Part shown: positions 52,712 through 63,067 of the stretch, piece by piece
How the letters are laid out: each line of letters begins with the position of its first letter
Numbering within the stretch: position 1 is the first letter of the stretch
DNA from: JBQSUQ01 sp052384575
Lineage (GTDB): Bacteria > Pseudomonadota > Gammaproteobacteria > Enterobacterales > Pasteurellaceae
NCBI GenBank assembly: GCA_052384575.1
Contig: JBQSUQ010000005.1
Direction: 5' to 3' (one strand)
Length of the DNA: 64,000 nt
Translations under genes and position numbers: made by a program
The notes under the pieces: generated by a model
Databases searched by the model: none
What the model was told of the DNA's origin: nothing
Seen by the model: only the letters and a program-made list of their open reading frames with translations

Positions 52712-53437
52712 TTATTTGACCAACTCCGTTTTCATATAAGTCAAACGATCAATATTTGTAATGAATTTACCAATTTCCTGTGTTTCTGGTTTATATAAAT
52801 AAGGGATTTCACCGAGTAATGGCGCATCAATTTTCTCAGTGAGAATATCAATAATTTCTGCATAATGTGCCAATCCTGGATTAATGCGATTCGCTACCCA
52901 CCCCAATAATGGTAATCCCGAATTCATAATAGATTGCACAGTTAATAAAGAATGATTAATACAACCTTCTTTAATCCCTACCACCAACACAATTGGCATT
53001 TGTTGTTTTTTCGCCCAATCCGCAAAACTAAAATGTTTATTAATCGGCGAAAGCCAACCAAAACAGCCTTCAACTAATACAGTTTGATATTTATTGTTCA
53101 AACGAGAGAGATCTTTATCCAATTTCTCAATTTGAATTCGCTCACCTTCATCAGTAAAGAGCGGAATAGTATGCGCAAAAGTATAGCTATTAATATCTTG
53201 ATAGCTCACTTTTTGGTTGGTTGCATCAATTAAGGTTAATACATCTGAATTATTTTGTTCCCCATAATCGCTTTCTTGCTGAACAAAATCAGGCGTTTCA
53301 TCGCCTTCTTGTGCACAAGCGATAGGTTTATATCCCACAATTTGCACATCTGCCGCTTGTAAGGCTTGAATAATTGCTCGGCTAGCAACGGTTTTCCCCA
53401 CATTCGTATCTGTGCCAGCGACAAAAAAACAGCTCAT
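52712..53437 (-). CDS. bioD: Dethiobiotin synthetase
   Basis: BioD closes the ureido ring of biotin using CO2 and ATP. The 241-residue protein has the P-loop GTDTNVGKTVASRA at the N-terminus, the substrate lysine in GYKPIACA, VLVEGCFGWLSPI and the nucleotide site WVANRI. No other biotin genes are adjacent, so it may be a stand-alone copy; Haemophilus can carry two bioD-like genes. It follows recD after about 100 bases with its own promoter region. Confidence 0.93.
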   Translation of the reverse strand: MSCFFVAGTDTNVGKTVASRAIIQALQAADVQIVGYKPIACAQEGDETPDFVQQESDYGEQNNSDVLTLIDATNQKVSYQDINSYTFAHTIPLFTDEGERIQIEKLDKDLSRLNNKYQTVLVEGCFGWLSPINKHFSFADWAKKQQMPIVLVVGIKEGCINHSLLTVQSIMNSGLPLLGWVANRINPGLAHYAEIIDILTEKIDAPLLGEIPYLYKPETQEIGKFITNIDRLTYMKTELVK

Positions 53438-53543
53438 AATTTATTTCCTCGAATATAAAACAGGCAAATTGTAAAATAAATTTAACAAATAGATGTTGAG
53501 CTAACGCAAATTTTTCTTATTTTTTACGGATTTTTATCGCAAT

Positions 53544-55520
53544 TTATTGATCTATAACAAATCTTAAGCCACTTTGTCGTTTGGTATTTTTTTGCACCGC
53601 ACTTTTCCAAACCGCTTCTGTACAGAAAACCGTAAACTGCTCTTTTGCTCTGGTTACTGCGGTGTAAACCAATTCTTTACTCAATACAGGATTCATTTCG
53701 GGTGGCAATACTAAAATCGTATGCTCAAATTCAGACCCCTGCGATTTATGCACCGTCATCGCAAATGCTGTTTCATATTGAGTAGGAATACGGCTACGCG
53801 AAATTAATCGATAGCCTTTGCTTGTATCGAAACAAAGTTGATTTTTACCAATATACAAACCAATATCGCCATTTGATAATCCCGTATTATGATCATTTCG
53901 CGTAATCATAATAGGTTTACCAATATACCAATCACGTTCATATTGAAAAGACACCAATCCCGCATTTTTTAACTGTTCGGCGATCTGCTTATTTAATTGC
54001 TCAACGCCGAAATGCCCTTCACGAAGTGCGGTTAAAAAACGGATCGAATTAAATTTTTTGAATAATTGTTGTAAAAATGCTTCATCTGTTCTATTCGGAT
54101 TTTCGGTTAAGAACAATAAATAATCTTGATATTTTTGCACCGCACTTTGTGTGATTTGGCTTACACAATGCTGCACATAGTTTGCTGATTCCGTCTCTTG
54201 TGATGGATAACATTCAATATCCACTCGCCCTTTGTTAAATTGTTGTTGCAGAATAGACCAACTCAATTCTCCCGCTTGTTTATCTTTTCGATTAATCGCA
54301 GTCGCTAATTGTCCGATACCTGAATCTTGGCTAAAACGGCGGCTATCGGGTAAATAACATAAACAATTGGCTAAAGGGTGAAGAGGTTGTGAACTGCTTT
54401 GCAAATTTTCATCAGTCACAGAAGTGAGATATTCGGTGAATTCATATCCATAGCAACCTATCATTTTTTGACGCTGTTCATCATAATACATCCCCATAAA
54501 TTGCCCTAGCTCACCCAAAATTGCTCCTGCCTCCACCGAAGCCAGCTGATCTTTATCGCCTAATAAAATCAATTTGCAATTTGCTGATAATGCTGCACGC
54601 AGCTTGTCCATCATAGATAAATCGATCATAGAAGCTTCATCCACAATCAATACATCATAAGGCAAAGGATGATTTGCATTGTAAAGCGGTTGCTCGCTAA
54701 AAGGTCGAACACCAAGCATTTTATGCAAGGTTTGTGCTTGAGTAATTGTCAGATTATGTTTTAACTCAGAAATAGCCTTTTTAAGCGCCTGACTTGCAAA
54801 TTCTTTTGCAATACTTTCATCTAATCGGGTAGCTGCTTTCCCTGTTGGTGCCGCCAAACCAATTTTCAATTGACCATTATGTAATTCTTGTAACGCTAAT
54901 AATAAACGAGCAACCGTATAGGTTTTGCCGGTTCCTGGTCCGCCTGAAATCAAACAAAAAGATTGGCGCAGAGCAATGGCGACCGCTATTTTTTGCCAGT
55001 TAGTTTGTTCACTTACAGGCGCAAAATAACGCTGTAAAATCGTTTTAACCTGTTCTTCATTAAAGAAAACTTGCTCTTTTTTCACCGCACTTTTAATAAA
55101 ATCAGCTAAACGATATTCATCTTGCCAACTGCGATAAAAATACAATGCATTATGCTGAAAAACCAAAGGAGCAATTTTATCCAAAGGCGCACAACTAAAA
55201 GCAATATGATCTTGCAAGCTATTTGCCCATTCAGACATGGGAAGATGTCCTATTTTCTGCTCAATTTCTGCCATATAATCCACGTCTAATTTGGCAAATC
55301 CCAATCCGAAATAATTACGTTGCAGATCTTTATCTAAAAATAAACAGGTATTGCCCTGCGATAAACTATATTGGCAAAGTGCAGCTAATAAAATGGCGAG
55401 ATCTTGCGTTTCCTTAGGATAATCAAAACCCTTTTGTTTCTCTGCAATAAATTTTGCGAAATAATAATCAGCTCGGCTAATTCGCTGCTGTTGGCAAAGT
55501 TCTTCTAAAAGTTTAAGCAT
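53544..55520 (-). CDS. recD: Exonuclease V (RecBCD) subunit RecD
   Basis: RecD is the 5'-3' helicase of RecBCD. The 658-residue SF1B helicase has Walker A GGPGTGKTYTVARLL, Walker B VLIVDEASMIDLSMM, LLGDKDQLASVEAGA and, near the end, TVHKSQGSEFEHTILVLP and YTAVTRAKE. It is about 50 residues longer than E. coli RecD. Its start overlaps the recB end by 8 bases, so the two are translationally coupled. recC is not in this window. Confidence 0.96.
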   Translation of the reverse strand: MLKLLEELCQQQRISRADYYFAKFIAEKQKGFDYPKETQDLAILLAALCQYSLSQGNTCLFLDKDLQRNYFGLGFAKLDVDYMAEIEQKIGHLPMSEWANSLQDHIAFSCAPLDKIAPLVFQHNALYFYRSWQDEYRLADFIKSAVKKEQVFFNEEQVKTILQRYFAPVSEQTNWQKIAVAIALRQSFCLISGGPGTGKTYTVARLLLALQELHNGQLKIGLAAPTGKAATRLDESIAKEFASQALKKAISELKHNLTITQAQTLHKMLGVRPFSEQPLYNANHPLPYDVLIVDEASMIDLSMMDKLRAALSANCKLILLGDKDQLASVEAGAILGELGQFMGMYYDEQRQKMIGCYGYEFTEYLTSVTDENLQSSSQPLHPLANCLCYLPDSRRFSQDSGIGQLATAINRKDKQAGELSWSILQQQFNKGRVDIECYPSQETESANYVQHCVSQITQSAVQKYQDYLLFLTENPNRTDEAFLQQLFKKFNSIRFLTALREGHFGVEQLNKQIAEQLKNAGLVSFQYERDWYIGKPIMITRNDHNTGLSNGDIGLYIGKNQLCFDTSKGYRLISRSRIPTQYETAFAMTVHKSQGSEFEHTILVLPPEMNPVLSKELVYTAVTRAKEQFTVFCTEAVWKSAVQKNTKRQSGLRFVIDQ

Positions 55521-58500
55521 TGAATAATCCCTCTAATTCATTGATGAGCTGATAACTTGGGCGATCAAAAAAGAGGCCATAGTCAGTATTCTGTCCATTC
55601 ATTCCACGTAAAAACGTATAAATGACGCCACCAAAATGGGTTTCATATTGGTAATCAGGCAAACGAGAACCTAAATAGCGATTTAATGCTAAGCAATAAA
55701 GCAAATATTGAATATCATAATGATGATTTTCCATCACCTTATTTAACTCATCGCGATGATAAGCTTGTTTATTCTTGCCCAAAAAGTTGGATTTGTAATC
55801 CACAATGTAATATTTGCCCTGATGTTCAAATACTAAATCAATAAAGCCTCGCAGCATGCCTTGAATATCATCAATATTTAGCGGTTGGCTGGCTAATTTA
55901 TGGTGCTGTTTCAATATGCGATTGAACGTTTCAGCCTTAAAAGTGCGGTGTAAATTAAAGTAGAATTGCATTTCTTTTAAGCAATGTTTTGGCTGCAATT
56001 GCGCTAGGCTGAGATCATTATCAGCCAATAATGGCGTATGTAAAATCTGTTCAATCCATTGATGTAATGGTGCTTGCCAATTTTCATCTAATTGCAATTG
56101 CTGGCAGAGCTTAGCGATATTTTCTGCATTAATCGCTTGATTAAAAGGCTGTTTTTCTAAGAAATGATGTAGCAATGTGCCCACATAGCTGCCTTGTGGA
56201 AAATCAACGGGACGGTATTGTTCAGGATAATCTTCCCAACCGTCTTCTCTATCTAAAAGATTGGCTTCATTTTTTAATGGTATCAAAGTTTGATCCTGAT
56301 CTTTGGCAAGATCAAAAACAGCTAAATTTTGCACCGCACTTTGTGATTGCTGCTTGTGCAAATTATTTTCATGATTTCGGATCAATCCAGTAAAACTGGA
56401 CAATTGCCAGTTCATCTCAATATTACCTGTAAAAGTTGCAGCTTGTAATTTTTCCGTTGCTTCGATGGATTGATACTCAATATATGTAAACTGTTGTTCT
56501 TCTATTTCTTTAACCACAACGTCTAGCCCATTTTGTGTCAATGAGTTAAGTAGTTCCAAAGTATTATCTACCTGATCTGGCTCAATTTTCCCTCGACTTA
56601 ACACATACCAAATAGAAGACCACTTTTCGCTAAAGAACGTTGGCAACGTAATATTTACCTGCTCTTCCGCTCGCGTTAATGCCACATAGAGCAAACGAAT
56701 TTTCTCCGCCTTCTCTTCATCCAAGCTAAGTTCATTTTGAGTACCATCTATATTCCAGTACCGCTGTTCAGTTGTTGCATCATAATAAGTAGCAAAATCG
56801 CTTTTATGTGGATTGGAAAAAGCTAAGAAAGGCAACCAAACTAAAGGATATTGCAAGCCTTTCGATTTATGAATGGTGATGATTTTCACGCGTTCATTTT
56901 CACTTTCTAAACGCTGTTGTTGCTCATCTTCTCGCGCTTCTTGATTCTGAATTTGTAACTCAAACCAACGTAATAAACTCGCTTCCGTTTCATTTAATGG
57001 CGCGGCTTGTTGCAATAATTCAGCTAAATGTAAGAGATCAGTTACTCGACGTTCACCATCTTGCATTGAACGTATTTTGTCTAAAATGCAGCGCTGATGT
57101 TGATCTTTTGCCAAAAAGAGTTGATACAACATCGCCAATACACCTTGGTTCAACCAACTTTTTTGATAATATTCAAATCGCGTAACCCAACGATCTAGCA
57201 AATGATCATCAAGTTTAATTTGTTGAATTTCTTTTTGTGTTAAAGCAAAAATACTGGTCGCAAGGGCATTTAAAATCGCGGAAATATTCGTTGGATTTAA
57301 ACAAGCTGCAAGAATATAGCTCAGCTCTTGCGCTTCATCTGTATCAAAAACATTACTACGATCTGACAAATAAACCGAGGCAATACCGCGATCTGCCAAT
57401 GCCAGTTTAATAAGCATTGCTTCATGCCAACTTTGCACTAACACTGCGATATCATTATCTTTAACTGGAGTCGTTTTTTCGCCTTTCTCAAAAACTGCTG
57501 TATTTTCCACCGCACTTTGCTCCCCACAAGAAGAGGTTTGCAACCATTCGGCAATGGAATTCGCGCAAGTGTCGGCAAAAAGTTGTTTGGTTTCCGTCCC
57601 AAGTAAAGTGATATCGCCCTTTTTTGATGTTTTTTGTCTATCACCAATATGAAATATCATCGCTGGCTGCTTTTTGCCTTGAAATGAGAATCTTGTCTGT
57701 GAACGAAAAGCCTCGACAGGCAAGAACTCAATTTCAGAATATAAAAAAGGCTTAGGCGTAAAATTAAATAAATGATTGATGGCTCTCACTAATGGTTCAG
57801 TAGAACGATAATTACGCTCTAATGTGAAACGTTTTGCCTGCTTCGATGCATTTAAATAGGTAAAAATATCAGCGCCGCGGAATTTATAAATGGCTTGTTT
57901 AGGATCGCCAATCATGATAAAGCCAGTATCTGATTGATGTTGATAGATTTTCTTGAAAATTTGATATTGACGACTATCAGTATCCTGAAACTCATCGATC
58001 ATTGCAAAAGGATATTGGCTACGAATTCGCTGAGCAAGCTCATCACCTTGCGTTGACATTAATGCATCACGCAATAAACGCAGCAAATCATCGAAACTTT
58101 TTTCCTTATGATCTTGCTTATATTCATTTAAACGCGTTGTTAGCCATTGAATGTAATGATAAAGTACTACATTTTTATATAGAGAAAAATTGATTTGCTG
58201 AACTTCATCCACCAAACTAAATACGGGATGAGATAGTGGCTCTGCGCCTTCTACTAAATCATATGTATCAAATCGTTGTTGAGAAAAATATTTCGTCAAA
58301 CCTTCTGGTAATTTTATCTGATAAGTATCATTTGCCCATTCATTAATCTTACGTATTGCCAATTCAAACCAACGCCATTGGGACGGTGTATTATCCCCTT
58401 TTGAACGATATCTTTTATATAATTCTTCTCTTAATAAACCGGTAACTTCCTCTACTTTTTCTAACCAAATCTGTTTTAAATCAATGATTTTTTGTAATTC

Positions 58501-59241
58501 AGGATCAAGGTAAGTAGTCAAAAATTCCGATAACGTAGGCGTTAATAAGTGCGGTTCATTTATGCTGACTTTTGGTAAATCGCCTTTTAAAAAAGATTGC
58601 ACATTGCTCAACATCTTTGAGGGCGATTGTAAGTATTGATGAATAAAATAAGTGGATAAGTAAGAAGTTGGATAAAATTGCTCTCGCCAAAATTGATTGC
58701 TCAATTGTTGCAATAATTGGTTTTCGTCTTTGGTTAATTCTAATTCGAAATGAATACCTGAATGGAACGCATATTGCATTAAAACGCGGCGGCAAAAGCC
58801 ATGAATGGTATAAATAGAAGCTAAATCTATATTTTGTTCAGCTAAACGTAAACGTTGAATAGCAATATCAAGATCATCAATATAATCCAGCAAATCAATT
58901 AAAGGCTGATTATCAGCAAAAATCGCCTTTATCATTTGCTCTTTATTGTCTTTTGTTATTTGCGCTCGTTGCTGACAATACTGCTCAAGTTGTTGTTTGC
59001 AAAGATGGATACGTTCTCTAATTCGTTCTTTTAATTCTTGTGTCGAAGCTTCAGTAAAGGTTACCACCAAAATTTCATTTACCGTTAAGGCTCGAGGAAA
59101 ATTATTCTCACCCGCCTGTAATAATAAACGAATATACAACGAAGCCATGGTATAGGTTTTACCCGTTCCAGCCGAAGCTTCAATTAATGAGGTGTGGATT
59201 AAGGGAGTTGTCACATAATTTAAAGACGCAAATTCTGACAT
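55513..59241 (-). CDS. recB: Exonuclease V (RecBCD) subunit RecB
   Basis: RecB carries the 3'-5' helicase and the nuclease of RecBCD. The 1242-residue protein (E. coli 1180) has Walker A EASAGTGKTYTMASLYIRLL, FAMIDEFQDTDSRQY, GDPKQAIYKFRGADI, LERNYRS and ITIHKSKGLQYP. The C-terminal nuclease domain has GFIDLVFEH and YIVDYKSN with the catalytic Asp-Asp-Lys set. Several uptake signals are embedded in the reading frame. It is followed directly by recD, and its partner recC must be elsewhere. Confidence 0.96.
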   Translation of the reverse strand: MSEFASLNYVTTPLIHTSLIEASAGTGKTYTMASLYIRLLLQAGENNFPRALTVNEILVVTFTEASTQELKERIRERIHLCKQQLEQYCQQRAQITKDNKEQMIKAIFADNQPLIDLLDYIDDLDIAIQRLRLAEQNIDLASIYTIHGFCRRVLMQYAFHSGIHFELELTKDENQLLQQLSNQFWREQFYPTSYLSTYFIHQYLQSPSKMLSNVQSFLKGDLPKVSINEPHLLTPTLSEFLTTYLDPELQKIIDLKQIWLEKVEEVTGLLREELYKRYRSKGDNTPSQWRWFELAIRKINEWANDTYQIKLPEGLTKYFSQQRFDTYDLVEGAEPLSHPVFSLVDEVQQINFSLYKNVVLYHYIQWLTTRLNEYKQDHKEKSFDDLLRLLRDALMSTQGDELAQRIRSQYPFAMIDEFQDTDSRQYQIFKKIYQHQSDTGFIMIGDPKQAIYKFRGADIFTYLNASKQAKRFTLERNYRSTEPLVRAINHLFNFTPKPFLYSEIEFLPVEAFRSQTRFSFQGKKQPAMIFHIGDRQKTSKKGDITLLGTETKQLFADTCANSIAEWLQTSSCGEQSAVENTAVFEKGEKTTPVKDNDIAVLVQSWHEAMLIKLALADRGIASVYLSDRSNVFDTDEAQELSYILAACLNPTNISAILNALATSIFALTQKEIQQIKLDDHLLDRWVTRFEYYQKSWLNQGVLAMLYQLFLAKDQHQRCILDKIRSMQDGERRVTDLLHLAELLQQAAPLNETEASLLRWFELQIQNQEAREDEQQQRLESENERVKIITIHKSKGLQYPLVWLPFLAFSNPHKSDFATYYDATTEQRYWNIDGTQNELSLDEEKAEKIRLLYVALTRAEEQVNITLPTFFSEKWSSIWYVLSRGKIEPDQVDNTLELLNSLTQNGLDVVVKEIEEQQFTYIEYQSIEATEKLQAATFTGNIEMNWQLSSFTGLIRNHENNLHKQQSQSAVQNLAVFDLAKDQDQTLIPLKNEANLLDREDGWEDYPEQYRPVDFPQGSYVGTLLHHFLEKQPFNQAINAENIAKLCQQLQLDENWQAPLHQWIEQILHTPLLADNDLSLAQLQPKHCLKEMQFYFNLHRTFKAETFNRILKQHHKLASQPLNIDDIQGMLRGFIDLVFEHQGKYYIVDYKSNFLGKNKQAYHRDELNKVMENHHYDIQYLLYCLALNRYLGSRLPDYQYETHFGGVIYTFLRGMNGQNTDYGLFFDRPSYQLINELEGLFNA

Positions 59242-59257
59242 AAATGAAAATAAATAA

Positions 59258-59281
59258 GGCTAGCAATCATTATTGCTAGCC
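59258..59281 (-). terminator. Terminator after the dsrE-like gene
   Basis: GGCTAGCAAT-CATT-ATTGCTAGCC is a perfect 10-bp stem, followed on the minus strand by TTATTTATTTTC. It separates the DsrE-like gene from recB. Confidence 0.85.
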
Positions 59282-59306
59282 TATCATATTATGAAGGTAT
59301 TTTTAA

Positions 59307-59663
59307 TTAGAAATTGATCACTTTATCTGCCCATAAAGTCCAAGCAGAAACATCGTCTAAAGTCCCCACAGACACACCTTGAACTAAAGGTAAATTTGTA
59401 ATACCGCGTGCTTTAGTACAGCTTGTGCAAAGTTTTGCTTCAGCGCCTAAACCTGTTAACACTTCTAATGTTTGTTGCACATTGTAGCCATCATTTGGAT
59501 TCTGACCCGCTAGACCAGCTAACACCGCATCAGAAAAGAAAAAGGCTTTCACTTCCACTTCTTTGCCAAATTCTTCCAATAAATTAACAGCATAGCGTAA
59601 ACCATTAAAGGTTTTCTCTGTACCATAAGGTGATTCATTAAAAATAAATAATAACTTTTGCAT
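59307..59663 (-). CDS. DsrE/YchN family protein
   Basis: A 118-residue single-domain DsrE-fold protein: MQKLLFIFNESPYGTEKTFNGLRYAVNLLEE is typical of YchN-type members. Cys79 and Cys82 (LCTSC) lie where DsrE-like proteins carry their reactive cysteine, so a sulfur-carrier or thiol role is possible. Some relatives only bind small ligands. It follows the purine permease after 16 bases and ends at a strong terminator, so both may form one unit. Confidence 0.85.
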   Translation of the reverse strand: MQKLLFIFNESPYGTEKTFNGLRYAVNLLEEFGKEVEVKAFFFSDAVLAGLAGQNPNDGYNVQQTLEVLTGLGAEAKLCTSCTKARGITNLPLVQGVSVGTLDDVSAWTLWADKVINF

Positions 59664-59679
59664 AACATTCTCCTAGGAA

Positions 59680-60975
59680 TTAACCAACCCAAATAAATTT
59701 AATTAAGAATAAAATCGAGACTACCCATACCGAAGCATTCACTTCTTTAATTCTACCGCTAAAGGCTTTCATAATGCAGTAACTCATAAAACCAAATGCA
59801 ATACCTTCGGTAATTGAATAGGTAAATGGCATCATTACTGTTGTGATAAACGCAGGTGTCGCTTCTGTTAAATCATCCCATTTCACTTCAATTAAACTAG
59901 AAGCCATTAAGATCCCTACGAACACTAATGCACCTGCCGTTGCATAAGGCGGCACAAGACCCGCTAATGGCGAGAAGAAAATAGTTAACAAGAAAAGTAC
60001 GCCAACAACGACCGCAGTTAATCCTGTACGTCCACCAACAGATACGCCAGAGCCACTTTCAATATAGGTACTAATGGCCGAAGTCCCCATAAATGTCCCC
60101 ACCATTGCAGAAGTACTGTCCACCAACAAGGCTTGTTTCATTTTTGGAAAACGTCCTTTTTCATCAGCAAAACCTGCTTTGGTTGTAACCGCAATTAATG
60201 TGCCGGATGAATCAAATAAGTTGACTAATAAGAAAGAGAAAATAATCCCTGCTAAGCCAACATCAAGGGCCCCCATCACATCCACTTGACCAACAACTGC
60301 GTCAAGACTTGGTGGCATAGACATCACACCATTAAAGCTCACCGCAGGATCAAACATCAATGCAAGTGCGGTGATAATGACGATAGAAATTAACACACCT
60401 GAATGAATTCCTTTGGCTGCTAATACCACAATAATAAAGAAGCCCAAAGCGCCCATTAATACTTTAGGATCATGCAAGTCACCCAATGCCATCAAGGTTG
60501 CAGGATTGGCGACTACTAAGCCCATATTTTTAAATCCAATCAAGGCGATAAATAAACCAATACCCGCACCGATGCCCACTCTCAATCCTAATGGAATGGC
60601 AGACATAAACCAGTAGCGCACTTGTAATACCGTCAACAAGAATAAGCCAACCGATCCTAAGAAGATAGCGCCCATCCCCACTTGCCAAGAATAGCCTAAT
60701 TTAGATACAACGACATAAGCGAAGAACGCATTTAACCCCATTGCTGGCGCTAAAGCGATAGGTAAATTACTAAATAAGCCCATCGCAATGGTACCAAAAG
60801 CGGCGATTAAACAGGTGGTAACAAATACCACTTGTGTATCCATGCCTGCCACGCCCAAAATAGAAGGGTTAACAAAAACAATATAGACCATAGTAAAAAA
60901 GGTTGTGATACCAGCGATCACTTCCGTTTTTACATTTGACCCTTTTTCTTTTAGCTGAAAGAATTTTTCCAACAT
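59680..60975 (-). CDS. Purine nucleobase permease, AzgA/NCS2 type
   Basis: A 431-residue inner-membrane proton symporter with about 12-14 hydrophobic segments. EVIAGITTFFTMVYIVFVNPSIL, ALAPAMGLNAFFAYVV, and LFDSSGTLIAVTTKAGF mark the AzgA branch (E. coli AdeP, GhxP), which imports adenine or guanine/hypoxanthine. Which base it prefers cannot be read off. It is 49 bases downstream of the usg-like gene on the same strand. No PurR box was found in that short gap. Confidence 0.92.
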   Translation of the reverse strand: MLEKFFQLKEKGSNVKTEVIAGITTFFTMVYIVFVNPSILGVAGMDTQVVFVTTCLIAAFGTIAMGLFSNLPIALAPAMGLNAFFAYVVVSKLGYSWQVGMGAIFLGSVGLFLLTVLQVRYWFMSAIPLGLRVGIGAGIGLFIALIGFKNMGLVVANPATLMALGDLHDPKVLMGALGFFIIVVLAAKGIHSGVLISIVIITALALMFDPAVSFNGVMSMPPSLDAVVGQVDVMGALDVGLAGIIFSFLLVNLFDSSGTLIAVTTKAGFADEKGRFPKMKQALLVDSTSAMVGTFMGTSAISTYIESGSGVSVGGRTGLTAVVVGVLFLLTIFFSPLAGLVPPYATAGALVFVGILMASSLIEVKWDDLTEATPAFITTVMMPFTYSITEGIAFGFMSYCIMKAFSGRIKEVNASVWVVSILFLIKFIWVG

Positions 60976-61024
60976 AATTTTTCCTTAGTTTTGTGACAAA
61001 TCTAATGCTCCTATCAAAACCTGC

Positions 61025-61993
61025 TTAATAAGCAGATGGCGATAAGCTCATTTTTTCTAATAACTGCACTGTTAAAAATGCCAAGCTGAAACGCTGATCA
61101 TCAGCAACGGTCCAAAATTCTACGCCATTTTCCACCGCACTTAAATCACTAATATGCAATTTTACTTTTTCCTCATGCGCTTCTCTTTCTCCATTTAACA
61201 CTGGCGTCATTTTTTCCTGTTCAACTTGAATAAAATCATTTTCACGCCAATTTTGCATGAAGTTTTCCGTATCTAATCCATAGTTCGAAACTAATGTCAC
61301 TTTTTGCGCTAACCCATAAAATACAGGCACTTGAATACTATGGAAAACCACATTAATAGAAGGAAATATTTTCTGAAATTGTGTGGTTAAACTCGCCATA
61401 GAATGAGGGAAAACATCAAAAGCAAAGCGAGGTTCATTATCCTCTAATGGAATACCATTTAACAAACGAGCTGTTTGCCCCGCTAATTTCTCAACAGTTT
61501 CACTGTTTGTATAAGAAGTAGGTAATAAAGAAGTGGCAAAGACGGAATGGATCTCAGCTTGCTGAAGAGTTTGCGCTAAAACCAAAGCTAATTGACTCAC
61601 TTGAGGATCTGGCAAACACACTATATTACGTTGTGACAGGTTAGCTAACTGCTCATCATTCACATTTGGTACAACAACAGGCACACCTGAAATACTTGCA
61701 CAAATCGCTTTCATATCAATAACGATAACACCCGCTTCCGCTGCATCCGCAATTTGTGCAGCCTGTGATACATCACCAGCAAATAAAAGATATTGATAAT
61801 TCGACCAATTCAGATCCTCAGTAGATAATTGTTCTACTGCGCGATTATTAAAACGAATTCCTTGTTCCTCACTAAAGGGATAAATTTCCCAAATCGACAG
61901 CTTTTCAACTGCAATCTGCGATTGCTCTAAAAACTCAACCACTTTCTCACATAGCTCAAATTCTGCTGCAACAAGAAGATTTAACTTATTCAT
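61025..61993 (-). CDS. usg: Aspartate-semialdehyde dehydrogenase-like protein (Usg type)
   Basis: A 322-residue Asd-family protein, starting MNKLNLLVAAEFELCEKVVEFLEQ, with the Asd-like ending. In true Asd the catalytic cysteine lies in NPNCST; here the matching segment is NIVCLPDPQVSQLALVL, with Val in that place, so dehydrogenase activity is unlikely. This is typical of Usg-like paralogs of unknown function. It diverges from ybaK. Confidence 0.78.
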   Translation of the reverse strand: MNKLNLLVAAEFELCEKVVEFLEQSQIAVEKLSIWEIYPFSEEQGIRFNNRAVEQLSTEDLNWSNYQYLLFAGDVSQAAQIADAAEAGVIVIDMKAICASISGVPVVVPNVNDEQLANLSQRNIVCLPDPQVSQLALVLAQTLQQAEIHSVFATSLLPTSYTNSETVEKLAGQTARLLNGIPLEDNEPRFAFDVFPHSMASLTTQFQKIFPSINVVFHSIQVPVFYGLAQKVTLVSNYGLDTENFMQNWRENDFIQVEQEKMTPVLNGEREAHEEKVKLHISDLSAVENGVEFWTVADDQRFSLAFLTVQLLEKMSLSPSAY

Positions 61994-62055
61994 TTTTTCA
62001 TCCTGACATTATAAAATAACTCGCCTATTCTACTGATTTTTAGGATAAAAATAAA

Positions 62056-62535
62056 ATGACACCCGCAATAGATTTATTAAAAAAGCACAAAATTCCTTTT
62101 ACATTACATAGCTATGATCATGATCCTAATAATACGCATTTTGGCGATGAAGCTGCGGAAAAATTAGGTATCTCACCCTCACAATCTTTTAAGACCTTAT
62201 TAGTCGCCGAAAATGGAGATCAAAAAAAGCTCGCTTGCTTTGTCTTACCCACCGCTAATATGCTCAACTTAAAGAAAGCCGCCAAAGCCATTGGTGCTAA
62301 AAAAATTGAAATGGCAGACAAAGAGATGGCACAAAAAAGTACAGGATATTTAGTCGGCGGCATCAGCCCATTAGGACAAAAGAAAAAACTGAAAACAATT
62401 ATTCATCAAAGTGCGGTGGAATTTTCACACATTTTTGTATCCGGTGGGAAACGAGGACTTAGCGTTGAATTATCGCCCAATGACTTAGCACATTTACTCA
62501 ATGCGCAATTTATCGACATTGTAGATGAAGAATAA
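62056..62535 (+). CDS. ybaK: YbaK-type Cys-tRNA(Pro)/Cys-tRNA(Cys) deacylase
   Basis: YbaK removes cysteine mischarged on tRNA-Pro. The 159-residue protein belongs to the YbaK/ProX-like editing fold, of which HI1434 is a structurally known member. Visible family segments are FKTLLVAENGD with the conserved lysine, KKLACFVLPTANMLNLKKAAKAIGAKK, and GYLVGGISPLGQKK, VSGGKRGLSVELSP. It has its own start region, diverging from the usg-like gene. Confidence 0.94.
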   Translation: MTPAIDLLKKHKIPFTLHSYDHDPNNTHFGDEAAEKLGISPSQSFKTLLVAENGDQKKLACFVLPTANMLNLKKAAKAIGAKKIEMADKEMAQKSTGYLVGGISPLGQKKKLKTIIHQSAVEFSHIFVSGGKRGLSVELSPNDLAHLLNAQFIDIVDEE

Positions 62536-62615
62536 AATAAACCGCAATAAAATATTCGTAAAGTAAAAAATATTTAGTAAAATAGCGCCCTTTTTATTGC
62601 TATCGGAAATCTACG

Positions 62616-62996
62616 ATGAAATTATTAAACATAGTTATTTTTACTGCGTCTTTCTCTATGTTAGCTGCCTGTAGTAGCAGTTATTCATCAACAGCAGATG
62701 AAAGCCTCAAACCTTACAGTGTTTATGGAAGTGCGACAAAACGCATCAATACGACTCAATGTAAAGATGTTGATGACTGGTATTTAGACGGATATCGCGT
62801 GGGTAAATCCTTCAACCAACAAAAACAGCAACAATTAGAACAAAGAGTCCATTTTTGTAAAACAACTGTTGCACAATTGTCTGCTGAATTGAAGAAAAGT
62901 TGGGATCAAGGCTTTGCGATTGGTTATAAAGAAAGCAGTCATCCTCAAGTAACAAAAAACACAAGAAAACAAAAAGGAAAAAAACGGAAAAAATAA
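62616..62996 (+). CDS. DUF2799 family lipoprotein
   Basis: A 126-residue lipoprotein with lipobox SMLAAC (Cys19). The mature part has the DUF2799 pattern: DDWYLDGYRVGKS near the middle and WDQGFAIGYKES, repeated DGYRVG/QGFAIG units. The last ~20 residues are very basic (RKQKGKKRKK). Its function is unknown; it is likely in the outer or inner membrane facing the periplasm. Confidence 0.82.
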   Translation: MKLLNIVIFTASFSMLAACSSSYSSTADESLKPYSVYGSATKRINTTQCKDVDDWYLDGYRVGKSFNQQKQQQLEQRVHFCKTTVAQLSAELKKSWDQGFAIGYKESSHPQVTKNTRKQKGKKRKK

Positions 62997-63020
62997 CTTA
63001 ATTTCACACTAAAAAAGAAG

Positions 63021-63054
63021 GACTTGATGAAAATTAAATCAAGTAATTCTTTAT
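63021..63054 (+). terminator. Possible terminator of the DUF2799 gene
   Basis: ACTTGAT (63022-63028) pairs with ATCAAGT (63038-63044), followed by AATTCTTTATTT. The stem is short and the T-run imperfect. Confidence 0.5.
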
Positions 63055-63067
63055 TTAGAGTTTATAC

